64,000 nt of DNA. Source: Zhengitettix transpicula. Taxonomy: Eukaryota; Arthropoda; Insecta; Orthoptera; Tetrigidae. The position numbers and the translations under genes were made by a program. The notes under the pieces are model-generated. The model searched no databases and was not told the DNA's origin. It saw nothing but the letters and a program-made list of their open reading frames with translations. Positions 1 through 11,429 of this stretch are shown in pieces; position 1 is the stretch's first letter, and every line of letters begins with the position of its first letter. Where the stretch lies: NCBI GenBank assembly GCA_037074705.1, contig CM073591.1, positions 2,782,087 to 2,846,086 on the forward strand, given 5' to 3'.

Positions 1-342
1 GCTATGGGACTTTCTTTAAAAATTTCTAATAATTACATTTGAGATATTTTTCTAAGAAAGATAATTTCTTGAACAAGATAAAGTTAATATTGAATATAAT
101 GTGACAATCATCATTTAATAAATTAACAAAAATATCAGAAAATATTCGTATTATTTAATTTTTTGTTTAAGTAATTGGCACACATTCAACGTTACAAATG
201 CTGATTTTTTATTCGTTAAAATGTAAAGATTAATTCCAACTATAAACTTTATTTTGATTTAAATTTATTAATAGATGGTAAAATGTATTGTAATACTTTA
301 ATTTAACAATTTTGCTTTATAAGAATTGCTTAAATATACAAT

Positions 343-684
343 AAGAGTTGTCCGCTATTCCCATTGGAATAGTGGACCACCTGCCTCCTAAACTGGTCGT
401 GGCACGGAGAAGGGAATGCTGCGTCCCCACAGCAAACTCCTCTCCCGCTATCGGAAGGGCGTTGGACAGGTACTCAATGCCCGACCTACCTGATGCAGGT
501 TTTACTACGGATTGTCCGGCATTTTCTTTAGGCGAATGCCGGGTAGGATCCTTAGGCCCCTAGTTAACCCTTGCCTACCTTCCTCTACCCTTCCACATCC
601 CCCCTTTCAAATCCCCTCCTAGGCTATTAAAGGGGAGTTGCAGCCTTGTGGATTACCCTCAAGTAGCCTGTTACCTAAAAAAAA
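343..684 (+). mobile_element. MITE-like TIR element, 5'-truncated copy
   Basis: This is the right part of a dispersed ~570-bp non-autonomous element. It begins at the shared AAGAGTTGTCCGCTATTCCC and ends with GTAGCCTGTTACCT plus an A run. The intact copy at 28733-29306 shows that this right end is the inverse of a left end reading AGGGCAACAGGCTAC. The left third is absent here. The short open frame through it is not a gene, because the same sequence recurs at many unrelated sites in the window. Confidence 0.8.
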
Positions 685-904
685 TTAAAATAAACAATAA
701 GAAAAAAAAGGACCGACGAGACGCAGGCTTCTCTCAAAACAAAAAGAAAGATCCATCTCTGAGGAACTCCTACAAGGAGAGAAACAACTGCACTCAATTT
801 CTTGTAACAATAATGAAAGCAATAACAAGAAATCAGAATCAGATCTGGATAAAGCCAAATATTTCGTCATGTAACTTGTCAATTTGTGACGTACGGAATA
901 ATAC

Positions 905-2100
905 TAATAACATCAAAAATTCCCAATAACTGGAAATTTGCTACATGAATAATGATTAGGAAACCCGACACGCTAAAATCCAATCCCACCAACTATAGAC
1001 CAGTCAGCCTTCTCCCTATACTTTCCAAAGTCTTCGGAAAACTCCTCCTTCCTAGACTTAAAAACCAACTTGCACACCTTATAGACAACCAGCAATTTGG
1101 CTTTCGGAACAATCACTCCTGTCCCCAACTGATCAACCCGCTGACAGAAACGATCAACAACTCCTTCGAATAGAAAAAGATATGTATAGCGACATTCCTA
1201 GATACAGAAAAAACCTTGGATGCAGTTCACTGCCCTTCCTTCCCTTCTTTTTAAAATCAGACCCTAACCTCTTCCAACACTACTTAAACCTTCTCTCCAA
1301 TTACGTCACCAAAGGATCCTACAATCACTTCTCTCCACTGCATCCTATTCTCTCAGGCGTCCCACAAGGAAGTGTAAGAGGTCCGTTCCCCTACTCCATC
1401 TACACCCACGATATTCCTATTATCCTCTCTACTACCACCTCAATCTTCGAAGACGATATCGCTATAACTTCTCACGCACACGACTACCAAACCACCTTCA
1501 AACATCCTTAAATCTGGGTCAACGACTGGCGCATATCATCAAGTCTACCAAATCCGTAACCGTCCCTTCTCCTTAAAAAGAAAAGGCAACGACCTATCAG
1601 TCACTGTCAACAACTCCACTATCCCTACTAAATATTTACATAAATACCTAGGCCTATCGCTCGATTCCAAACTAACCAGGTCCCTTCAGACTTCCCACCT
1701 TAAAAAAATAATACTCCACAAATTAAAACCAGTACTGAACCCGAAATCTCCTTTATCCTTCACAACTAAAAAACTCCTTTACTCATCCCTCATGAGTCCC
1801 CTTTGGTTCTATGCCTGTTATATCTGGGCTTCGGCCGCTACCACCCACATAAATTAAATTCAAATATCCCAAAATAAAACACTGCGCTTTATAACCAACT
1901 GTCCCTGGTACGTTGAATATTCCCTCAACCCAAAAAAAACATAATTCAAACCGCCCTAATACAACGTCATAGAAATCTCCACCACTTCAACCCCACTATC
2001 TCAAATACAGAATCGCACCCTCCTGCACCTAAACCCATCAGGTGACTAAAAAGGAAACGACAAATTGACCTGGCAACCACCGTAAATTAAATAAATAAAA
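905..2100 (+). pseudogene. Jockey-type LINE reverse transcriptase relic
   Basis: Conceptual translation shows non-LTR retrotransposon RT blocks in order. These are NYRPVSLLPILSKVFGKLL (about 990-1040), a QFGFR block (about 1095), the SGVPQGSVRGP motif (about 1356-1385), a degenerate catalytic box in which YADD-like residues read FEDD (about 1447-1458), and a downstream LRFITNCPWYVEYSLN block (about 1885-1930). Stops and frameshifts break it, for example after 1171 and at 1509. An A-rich TAAATAAATAAAA tail near 2085-2100 fits a LINE 3' end. It cannot encode a working enzyme. The closest relative in the window is the minus-strand LINE at 6621-10926, which shares the NAPWYVSNFSLH-like block. Confidence 0.85.
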
Positions 2101-4636
2101 TATTCATAATTTACACATTTCTTCAAGCTAATTTTAACTTGTTATCGTCATCAATGTATCAAAATTGTAAAATCTTGGGTTTAAAAAATTGTCTGATACA
2201 TTAATTCAATAAAAGCGCGTTTAAAAGATAGAACTAAATAATGACACGGATTCCGAAAGATCGACCCTTGAGGAACGCAGTATTGATTTTTCTGAATAAA
2301 AGCCAGTCTTTTCTTGTTCGAGACGTGCAATTTGATATTTCAAAATGGGTCATTCTCGTGGCGATCGGGAACGATCCCTAACTCACATGTGATTCACGAT
2401 CATAAATTCCGAAAGCGGGGATCAGGAGCGACCGAGAGCCTAACATTCATCCTTGAGGAACTCCACAACATTATTTTGGCCCCTATTAAAGTAGTTGAGG
2501 ACCAAAGTGCTGCTCCGTTGTAGAGGCTCTGGGATTTTATTCTTGGTAAGACTGCAAATATTTTAATTCCGTCGCTGTTGTTACGGATCACACTTCAGTT
2601 GCTTTCAAGTCAATGCAATTGTGTTCATTGACTGACTTCTTTGGCGAAAAATTAGCACTCGCTTTAAACTCAAAAATAAATAAAATTATCTGTTCGTTTC
2701 GTTTCATTCTTTAATTGTTTCTAAATTCTACTGTCGGCATTTCTAATCTCCCTCCTTAACCTTCTTGCCACTATTTACTAAATATTTCATTTCATTTTAA
2801 AAGTTTATGTAATTATTTGTGAAGCTTCTTTCTAGACATAACTTTCGTCCGATTTCTCCGTATTTAATTTGTTGCCGTAACATAAAAATGAGGAAAATCT
2901 CCTGCCTCCCGTGCATTTTAATTACGCTATTCGAATTTTAATGCGCAATATTTTAGTTTTTCCATTATTATTATTTCCGATGAAAGTGTCACAAAAATAT
3001 TCGTTACATACCCATTTAATAGATAATTATACATATAAATTTACAGTTCGTATCGTATTTATATTGTTTACAGTATTATTGAAAAATTAACTCTGAATTT
3101 GTAAAGGACGAATTTATTTGAACTTGCATTTACACTTCTCTGAACAGAACAGGAGCAACTAGTCAACAAATATTCCGAGTCAAGAACTGTTATTATTCAA
3201 TACATGAGTTTTTAGAAAGTGAACTATATATAATATTGTTCATTTCTATGATTATATAGTTATAGCTATATCGTCATGAAGTGAACTCAGTTTGGTCAAT
3301 GAAAGAAGCAGCAAGAACGATTGTGGGACCTGCACGAAAGTCAATGTCAACTAAGATGTGCCGGTATTCATATCTAATGTGAGGTTTTTTATTCTGGAAA
3401 TATTTACAACCTCCCATTAAAATCCCTGTGATAAAATTGTTTTAAATTCAACAAACTCAGCTACAACGTTGTCAATATTTTCTTTTAGTTAACATTTCAA
3501 TTTTTCAATAATTATAATCTTTGTATTTTTTATTAAAAATTTTAAATATTTTATGAAAATTAAAGCATTTTTAGTGGACATTACAATACATATTACAAAA
3601 ATAAATATCTATATTAATCAAATATAACAGCATTTTTGTTCTTGAGACAAGGTTTCTATCGTTTACGAAGGTAATGACGACTTATTGATTGCTGTCGTGT
3701 TTCACAATTCCCGAAAACATTAAGTACCAATTGTGTTAGATCTTCAACTCCTTTCTAACATTTAAAAACTTAATATTCATAAACGATAGAAAAAAGAGAC
3801 TACACAAATAACAGAAAAGAGAATATAAATATATATATAAACGTTTTCCAGATGTTTATTTTTAAGAGGTACCGAGTTATGGAAACTTTCGTACAGGAGT
3901 AATCGTCATATTAACAATTAAACGTATACTCATCCACATTCACACTGAACAAAATTATAATATTTACGTCTACCCGTCTTATTCTGCCGTCATAATTTAA
4001 TGAACAGCTACTACATTTATTTTCAGTACGTTTAATTATTACGTATGAAAATGACACACACGATGCTATGAACGTCCCGCGACTTTTTTCTTTCAAAATG
4101 TGCGTGCATAACTACCATGGAAGGAAAAGCAATTTCGTTGATGTGTAACATTATTCCATTTTCAAGACAGCAGAATTGTGGACAACTTTGTGAGCTCTTT
4201 CCAACGTTTCAAACTTTGATCAAGCGGTGTCATTGTCATTGCAAAACTTAAGCCCAAAAGTTAACAACGATAACATAGGAAAAAATGTTTTTCTCATTTA
4301 AGTGGCGCACTTTAATAAAAATAAGACTGACACCGTAAGTTTACACAGTACGACACGTGCAAATTTGAAGACACTTTCTAATGTGATTATTTTTGCTAGT
4401 TTTCTATAAAATTGTCGATCAAGTAGATTTACAAAATGAAATAAAAAGTTTGCACAACTGAAATAAATAAAATTTTCTTTTGTAGTATTCGCGTACTTTA
4501 GCTTGTTTTATTTACAAAGTAAGGGCATTTTCGTTGTTTGAGCAATAATATACACTTTAATAGCATTTGAAAACATTCTCGAAGCTACAAACAACTGGAA
4601 ACGATCTTGCGTAGGAAGGTGAGACAGTTTGTGGCT
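2101..4636. other. AT-rich non-coding part of duplication A
   Basis: No supportable gene. Around 2230-2560 a CTTGAGGAACTCC-type phrase on the plus strand reads as GVPQG on the minus strand. It is probably a tiny remnant of another LINE RT, but too short to annotate separately. The remainder is AT-rich with no recognisable motif. It is duplicated exactly at 26198-28733. Confidence 0.6.
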
Positions 4637-4714
4637 AGCTACACATAGATTTCTCTTGTTTTGGTCTGCTGTATTATGTTTCTTTCTAAATATATACATT
4701 TATCAAAATGTAAA

Positions 4715-6095
4715 TAAAATTTGATTTTATTAAAAAATATTGAAAAAAATGTATTTTTGTCCTGACTAGCGTAACGGCCAGAGCGGGCGCTTATTATTAT
4801 TATAATTCTACCCTGACAAAGTGGCCGGAGAAAAGCTTCCCTTAACTTCCCTTTCACCTTGGTCTCAAACAAAACCGTTCCTACTCAAGATCCTGTCCAG
4901 TTCGCTAATTTATTTTTGTTTGTAGCTTCGAGAATGTTTCATTTTTCCCCTACCAACAGATTCTTCAGCGAAAAATAAAAACAGTAGAGAATTTCAAGTC
5001 TGACCTTGGCTGGTGCCGCGCAGCTGTGAAGACCTCAACGTACGTTGCGGAGCAAAGAAGATCGCCCACGTCGTCGTCATGGGATTGAAGCTCGCGCTCG
5101 TCCGCGCTGCGCTTATATACCCTCGTCCTCGTCCACGTCCACGCGCGTGGCCGCCAGAGGCGCCACTTTACAACACTCTGCAGCTACGTATTCAAATTTC
5201 TCAGCGATTTCATTTTGTCTGCTCGGTTAATTTTATTTTCTCATCTTCAATTAAATATTTTCACGAATATATTTTTGTATTTTATATTTACGTTTCATAA
5301 TTTATTTATTTAATCATAACGATTGGCTGGGTCAATATTTACTTCTGCATTCATTGTGGACGAAGGGCAAGTCTGAGAGTACGTCAACCCAGACAACTTG
5401 AGATCCTCCAAGGTTCAACGAGTTGTCTGGTTGTAAAAATATTGACGTCCCTATAGTGATCAATACATTGACCGTGTGCGGGCTGTTTAAAATGAAAAAT
5501 TTACGTATGAAAATTAATATTAAGAAAGATAGAGAATTGCAGACAAAGGAAGTGAAGATATAAATACCGTACAACGTTATCGGTTGCCTTCCTAGAGCGA
5601 CACAACGGCACTAGTCAGTTGACAAAACTTAAAAGCGAAGAAGAAACAGTAAGAGATCGTAGCAATTGTTGAGTTTCATAGTGTAATTGCTGCGGTGTTT
5701 GATTTAATGTGAAGCATCTCTGAATTGTGCCTGGCTGAGGGCAACGTCTAAAATATTAGCATTTTGCCAATTAAATGAATGTTTAGAATTGATGATATGT
5801 TTGGAGCCTACTTCCCAACGATAAACAATCTGATCTGCCAGTGGTAATGCACCACCGAACCTGTCATAAATTGTCTCTTATTTGTTATTATAAAATAGCC
5901 GTGGGTATTTAAATTGATAATGATTGCAGGAAGTTAATGTTATTTTTGTTAATAAAATATTAATTATTGCGATTACTTTCACCCCTGCAATATTAGTAAA
6001 TATTTTCCCTGTTAAACAAGTATTTAAAAACTTAAAGATGATAAAAGTAACAAAGTAAATTCCCTTTAACCACAGAAAACATTACAATGCATAAG
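4715..6095. repeat. Diverged tail of duplication A
   Basis: This stretch is homologous to pieces of 29310-32682 but differs by scattered substitutions and small indels, unlike the near-identical 1-4636 block. About 5100-5160 is locally GC-rich (CCTCGTCC- and CACGTCCACG-type runs). A short open frame there contains only low-complexity Pro/Arg residues and is not believable as a gene. Homology with copy B stops near 6095, in the sequence CATTACAAT. Confidence 0.8.
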
Positions 6096-6606
6096 GCTGT
6101 CTGTACACACAACTAAGCTGAGCACATATATTAAGTACGTCACCTGCCGCAAATCTATTCGCGAATTCTGTCACCTGCAGTCATCGCTTCATCACATTGA
6201 GGTCATTTTCCTGTTCCTTCGTACGCAATTACCAGGAATAACTCACAAGTTGGCCGTCTTTATTTAAAAAATCTGTTGAGGATGTCGCGGATGTGAGCAA
6301 AGAGACACTTTATCAGAGTGCGAAGGCATCTCGGTGACGTCACCTCACAGGCTGGAGCCTAATAACACAAATATTTACAAATATTTGTTATAAATTATTA
6401 TTTATAAATCTGGCACCAACGTTCAATATTTTTCTTTATAAAAACAACAACCGTTGTTTAGTAACGACGCGCTGTTTAAATCTTGTTCTGACTCCATCTT
6501 GTCACTGCGCGATATTAAATAGGCTTAGTAAAATGTAAATATTGACACAATGTTTATTAATAGAAACTCGTAGATATGAGAAACTGTGGCGTTTCCACAC
6601 GAGGTA

Positions 6607-6620
6607 CAGATTCCACATAT
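6607..6620. repeat. LINE target-site duplication, 3' side
   Basis: CAGATTCCACATAT. It is identical to 10927-10940 and directly abuts the poly-A end of the minus-strand LINE. Confidence 0.95.
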
Positions 6621-6754
6621 TTTTTTTATTATTATTATATTTTTATTAGGAATCAGGTTACTAATGATCTTTTAGCTAATTTGCTAACATGTACAATTTA
6701 ATAATAGGGTCTTGTACTGATGTCGTGGAGAGGTGAGGGTTCAACAACGCCACC

Positions 6755-9378
6755 TCAGTTTTTATTGTAGTCTATTGGCCAGCATCTCTTCAGTCTTCGG
6801 TTGTTATTACGTTGTAGTAACGGCTCTAGTAGTCTATTGGTGTGGGATTGAAGTACAGTATGGTGTTTACTATTTTTATCTTTGAAGACGTCTGCTACAT
6901 ATGGTGTATTGAGGTCAGTATGTAGACTGAAGTTGGATACATACCAGGGAGCATTTGTAATAGTGCGGAGGATTTTTGATTGCATGATAGCGATGTGAGA
7001 CTTGGCTGCACATCCCCAGAGCTCTATTCCGTACGTCCATATAGGTTTTATCACTGTTTTGTAAATGAGTAATTTGTTTTCTATTGATAATTTTGATTTT
7101 CGTCCAATCAGCCAGTTTAATAATTTAGTTTTTATTTCTATTTGCTTTTTCTTTTTATTGATGTGATCCCTCCATTTCAGCTTGGGGTCTAAGTGAAGAC
7201 CAAGATATTTGACTGATTCTGCTTTTGGAATTTCTTCCTGATTGAGCTTTACTATAGGACAATGTTCCTTTTTAAGGGTAAATGTTATGTGGGATGATTT
7301 CGATGCATTTACTTTTATTTTCCATCTTTTTAGCCAGATCTCTATTTTTTGTAGATGTTCTTGAAGTTTTTGTGATGCGGAATCAGGGTCTGTGTGTGTT
7401 GACATCAGCAAAGGTACTTGTGCTTACGTCCATTGAGGTTGGCAAGTCGGAAGTGTATAAGACGTATAATAGGGGGCCAAGGATGCTGCCCTGTGGCACC
7501 CCGGAGAGAATCGGATAACGGTTTGAACTTTCTCCATTTACGTAAGTAAGAAATTCTCTTTGGTCAAGGTATGATTTTAATAAGTTGAAGTATTGGTCAG
7601 GCAGAGTTCTTTTAATCTTAACTTGTAGACCTAAATGCCAAACCTTATCAAAGGCCAGGCTTACGTCTAAGAATATTGCTGGTTCTCCATAGCTTTGTTA
7701 ACTACGTCCACAATTCTATGGCATTGTTGAATGCGACTGTCGGAAACCAAATTGATGATCCGGGATCCAGTCTTGATTACTGCTGTCTACTCTGATTCTT
7801 TTCAGTATGATCTTTTCAAGCAATTTGGATAGTGTTGATAGCAGACTTATGGGACGATAGGAAGTGACGTCAGTTATATCTTTTCCGGATTTTGGTATCA
7901 TAATTATTTTTGCAATTTTTAGGGATTTGGGCCAGTGACTTAACCTTATTATTAAACAAGTACAAGAGTAACCTGAAACCTTCATCTGGTAATTCTTGAA
8001 GCATCTTAGCCGTTATGAAATCAAGTCCTGGAGATTTATTTGGATTAAGTCTCTTTATTTCTGCTTTGATTTCATTTAAACGAATTATTTTAATGCGTTG
8101 TTCCACATTAATATGTTCTGATAGTTCTTGCTCCACTTCTTGATCCAGGTCGTTATTATGAGGAGTAAAAACTTGTGATAAGTGTTTTGCAAACAGGTCG
8201 GCTTTTTGTTTATTACTTTTCGCCCAAGGCCCAGGTGGGTTTGAATACTGCCGAATTGGGGCTGAAGTTGCTTTTGGCTTTTTTGTATTCTTTATCGGTT
8301 TCCAAATTGTATTGTCTTGCCTGGTAAGATTTGATACATAATTTTCAAAGGATTCGTTTTGCAGTGCCCTGAGTTTCGATTTTAATTTGTTACTTAACAT
8401 CGTGTATCTTTTTCTGTGTGCTGGTGTGTGAGTTCTTTGCCATGTAGATCTTGCTTTCCTTTTCTCGCCAACTAGTTTCTTAACTTCAATAGGTATGAAA
8501 GTGGATGGTGTGGCAGGAATACTTATTGGTGTAGCTTCTCTAGCAGCATTCTGTAGTAATTTGACGTAATTGTCTGATTCCTTTTCTATATCATTATGTT
8601 CTTGTAGTTTCACGGACAGATTCACTTGGCTCTGTATTATTTGTCTGTATTTATCCCAATCCGTTGGAGAGTTATGCAAACGAGGTATTGGTTTCCTAAT
8701 TATTACTGTTTTGCTCACGGTAGCTATGATTGGTGAATGATCAGATGTTACGTCGTAACTCGGCGTTACATCAGTGTAGGTGGAGGAGATGCCTTTGATA
8801 ACAATCTACTAAATCTACTAAGTCCGGTATTTTATTCACGTCAGTGGCCAGTATGTTGCGGTCCCGGTTGACAAGAAGGATAGGTTCATTTCTTGAATAG
8901 TATGTGCGAGTTCTCTTCCTTTAGTTGTTATTATCCGGGAGCCCCAAAGCGTATGTTTACTGTTACAGTCTCCACCTGCAATGAAGGTAGGTCCCAGTTT
9001 ATCAAAGAACTCAGAAAATTGTTCTCGTTTTAAGTTGTGTCGGGGTGGAAAATAAACAGCTGATATGGTTGTTTCGTATGGAATTCCTATTACTTTTATC
9101 GATGTTGATTGAATATGATTCGTTTGAAATTTTAGCAATTCATAGTGCTCTATGGTTTCTTTTATAAGAATCGCTGTCCCTCCATGCGCTGTTCCGTCAG
9201 GGTTATTTGTACAGTATACTTTATATCTTGGTATGTTAAAATAGTTTGCGTTAGTAAAGTGTGTTTCAGTAATTAGTAGTATGTCAATATAGTTTTGAGC
9301 GAGAAATAATTTGACCTCTTCCTTATGGTTCTGCAGTCCATTTGCGTTCCATTCAGCTATTCTTATAAACGTAGCCAT
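6755..9378 (-). pseudogene. LINE ORF2: endonuclease plus reverse transcriptase, frameshifted
   Basis: Starts at ATG 9378 inside the ORF1 stop (TAATG). The apurinic-like endonuclease runs in 9378-8836, with IAEWNANGL, the TETHF motif and GGDCNSKHTLWGS. A frameshift near 8840 and another near 8800 precede a linker region (8718-7870). RT blocks follow: SYRPISLLSTLSKLLEKI, DHQFGFRQSHST (7740-7720), AIFLDVSLAFDKVWH (about 7680-7640) and SGVPQGSILGPLLYVLYTSDLP (about 7510-7440). The catalytic FADD box is broken near 7410 (FAD then a shifted frame). The distal RT/thumb region (WLKRWKIKVNASKS to NAPWYVSNFSLH) is open in 7411-6755. At least four or five frameshifts make it inactive as it stands. Confidence 0.93.
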
Positions 9379-10748
9379 TAGTGGAGCTTGTTCATTAACA
9401 TGGTAAGCATGTTGAGTACCATGCTGTTTTGTTGAAGTAATTGGTTGAATAAGCTCTTGAATTCTTCAAGGAATTGCTTTAATAACGTGAGTGAATCATT
9501 GTTTTGAGCTTCTGTGCCTCTGGTTGCATCTGCATAACTTGTTGTTTGTTTCTGTTGAACTCTTTCTGAGCTCTGTATGTTACTCTGATAGGCTTTCATA
9601 TTAATTGGAGCAGTTAATATTTGTTGTGGGTTGCTTCTGGTCTTGTAATTCCCTTTCATTAATTTATTGTAGTGTTCACACCCTCTGTAATTAGCGGGGT
9701 GGTTTCCTCCACATAGAGCACATTCAGCGGGTACATCTTTGCTTTTCTTGCAATCTTTGGTGTTGTGAGGTCCACCACATTTGACACAAACGTAAGGTTT
9801 ATTGCAATACGTTCTTGAGTGGCCATATTGTTGGCACCTCATGCACTGGATGATGTTATTTTTCATTACTCTAGGTGGTTCAATTTCTACTATCATGTTT
9901 TGTAATCCTTTAATTTTGTAAATGTCTTTGTTATTATCTGCAGGTTCCAGGTCTATGAAAAACAGGTTTAGGGGATGTTTTGTATGTCTATGCCTTGCAT
10001 TTATTGCGTTGCGTCCTTTGTGTCCTAAGTTTAGCAGTTCTTGTTTTATTTTTTGGACGTCAGTTGAATGATGTAGGTGTTTTATAACAACACGATACGC
10101 TCTTTCCTCTTTTACTTGGTATGTGTGGTGAGACACTTTGTTTTCTTTAAAATGCCTTATTAACTTCCGATATGTCTCTGGAGTTACACAATTTATTTTA
10201 ATAGTGTTATTTGCTAGGCTTTTTGTGAGGTATTGTTCCTCTTCGGCAATGTCACTTATTGATTCAATCATTTTTGCGTAGTCCATGACTCCATCTACGA
10301 ATATTGGTGGCGGTCTGTGATATTTCCTCTTTTTCTCCTCTTCTAGACTTATGTTTGCTTCATGAGAATGATTTTCTTTATTACTTTCTAATACAGCATA
10401 TCGATTACTTGATTCTACATTATTTTCAATGGAGTGTTGTTGTGGTTTATAAACTTTCTTCCTTTTACTATTTCTTATTACTTGCCATTCATTCTTGGAA
10501 GTGCTTTCCTTATCATCTTCCTCACTTGAGGATGTCATTCTATAGCAGTGTTGATTCTTGTTTTCTTCATACGATGAATTATTCGTGGATTGTATGGATT
10601 GTTGTTCCATTGTTGTGACGACGTAATTTGTTGGTAATTGTTGATTTGATATAGGATGCATAGAATTATGAGAAGTAGGTGCGTTAATTGTTGCCATGTA
10701 ACAATGTGGATTAACTTGTTGATACAACTGGTAATTGTCCATTATCAC
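9378..10748 (-). CDS. LINE ORF1: gag-like nucleic-acid-binding protein
   Basis: A 456-residue open frame from ATG 10748 to the stop at 9378-9380, with no interruption. The first ~150 residues are polar and low-complexity. Residues about 185-290 resemble the region that precedes the zinc fingers in Jockey-type gag proteins (INCVTPETYRKLIRHFKENK onward). Three zinc knuckles follow: CMRCQQYGHSRTYC, CVKCGGPHNTKDC and CALCGGNHPANYRGC (about residues 300-360). The C-terminus is Gln-rich with a hydrophobic heptad-like end (LLKQFLEEFKSLFNQLLQ), possibly for multimerisation. In this clade such proteins bind element RNA into ribonucleoprotein particles. Its stop overlaps the ORF2 start (TAATG). It is a transposon gene, not a host gene. 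Confidence 0.93.
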   Translation of the reverse strand: MIMDNYQLYQQVNPHCYMATINAPTSHNSMHPISNQQLPTNYVVTTMEQQSIQSTNNSSYEENKNQHCYRMTSSSEEDDKESTSKNEWQVIRNSKRKKVYKPQQHSIENNVESSNRYAVLESNKENHSHEANISLEEEKKRKYHRPPPIFVDGVMDYAKMIESISDIAEEEQYLTKSLANNTIKINCVTPETYRKLIRHFKENKVSHHTYQVKEERAYRVVIKHLHHSTDVQKIKQELLNLGHKGRNAINARHRHTKHPLNLFFIDLEPADNNKDIYKIKGLQNMIVEIEPPRVMKNNIIQCMRCQQYGHSRTYCNKPYVCVKCGGPHNTKDCKKSKDVPAECALCGGNHPANYRGCEHYNKLMKGNYKTRSNPQQILTAPINMKAYQSNIQSSERVQQKQTTSYADATRGTEAQNNDSLTLLKQFLEEFKSLFNQLLQQNSMVLNMLTMLMNKLH

Positions 10749-10926
10749 TGAGACCAGGGATATTCCCAGTTATCAACATTAACTTTAATACTTATGCAGT
10801 CTATCGTATCACTCACCCGGGCTGTTTGACACTACCCGTTTTCACTTCTAAGGTCAGCGAGACTTGAAGTAAACACTGGAGCGCACACCAAACACGTCCG
10901 AACACTTCAACTGTCGGACTCAGTCT

Positions 10927-10940
10927 CAGATTCCACATAT
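10927..10940. repeat. LINE target-site duplication, 5' side
   Basis: CAGATTCCACATAT. It is identical to 6607-6620 and abuts the LINE 5' end (minus strand). Confidence 0.95.
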
Positions 10941-11429
10941 GACGTCACAATCTAAATGCAATTCCTTTGCCTTCGGCTTGAAGTTGTTCCAGAGTCTCTG
11001 CGTCCTGTCTCCTTCAACGGGAAGTAGCCGTTGCGGCGCTAATAAACGACAGAGCGAAGCTGCCAACCCGACAACATTCTCAGACCACGGAAGGGTCTAG
11101 AGTGAATGAACGCAATGAGAGGAAATGTAATCAGTAAACGAGGAACTCCATCTAAATCTCGACGTGCACAAGTCACAGAGCTCACTACGAATCACAGACT
11201 TTAAAACGACCTATTACTTTCGGTTTAATTTGATCTCGTTAAACAAAGAGTGTCGATCCACGGCGTTAGGCATGCAGGCTGCACACACGATCACGTCTTC
11301 TAAATACACGTTACTGTTGCTTAGTTCCTAGTCCTGGCTGAGGCAACGGAAAGGGGCGCAGGACGAGTAGGATAACACGTCAGTCGTAAAATATAATAAT
11401 TAGATAATATAACCAAATAATGATATTTA
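10941..11429. other. No gene recognised
   Basis: Moderate GC. It resumes the sequence interrupted by the LINE (GACGTCACAATC onward). I see no open frame of note and no repeat homology elsewhere in the window. Confidence 0.5.

Larger units (their letters stand above)
1..6095. repeat. Segmental duplication, copy A
   Basis: Positions 1-4636 match 24098-28733 at a constant offset of 24097 with no indel seen. The only difference I noticed is C at 405 versus T at 24502. Homology continues at lower identity over about 4715-5315 (matching about 29310-29890), about 5325-5435 (matching about 31370-31460) and about 5435-6095 (matching about 32025-32682). The window starts inside the unit, so its true left end is unknown. 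It contains a TIR-element fragment and a dead LINE fragment. Orientation of the two copies is direct. Confidence 0.95.
6621..10926 (-). mobile_element. Full-length Jockey-clade LINE insertion
   Basis: A 4306-bp non-LTR retrotransposon inserted in reverse, bounded by a perfect 14-bp target-site duplication (6607-6620 and 10927-10940). Read on the minus strand it has a 5' UTR of about 180 bp, ORF1 (10748-9378), ORF2 (from 9378 to about 6755), a short 3' UTR and an A/T-rich tail (AATAATAATAAAAAAA) next to the duplication. The nucleic-acid-binding ORF1 with three zinc knuckles, and ORF2 with endonuclease then RT and no visible RNase H, are typical of the Jockey clade. Intact ORF1 and the perfect target-site duplication suggest a fairly young insertion. 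ORF2 is broken by several frameshifts. Confidence 0.95.

Noticed and set aside
5013..5300. 95-codon frame, GC-rich, duplicated at 29592-29876
   Set aside because: Both copies are diverged with frame-changing indels, and the composition is low-complexity Pro/Arg. No domain.
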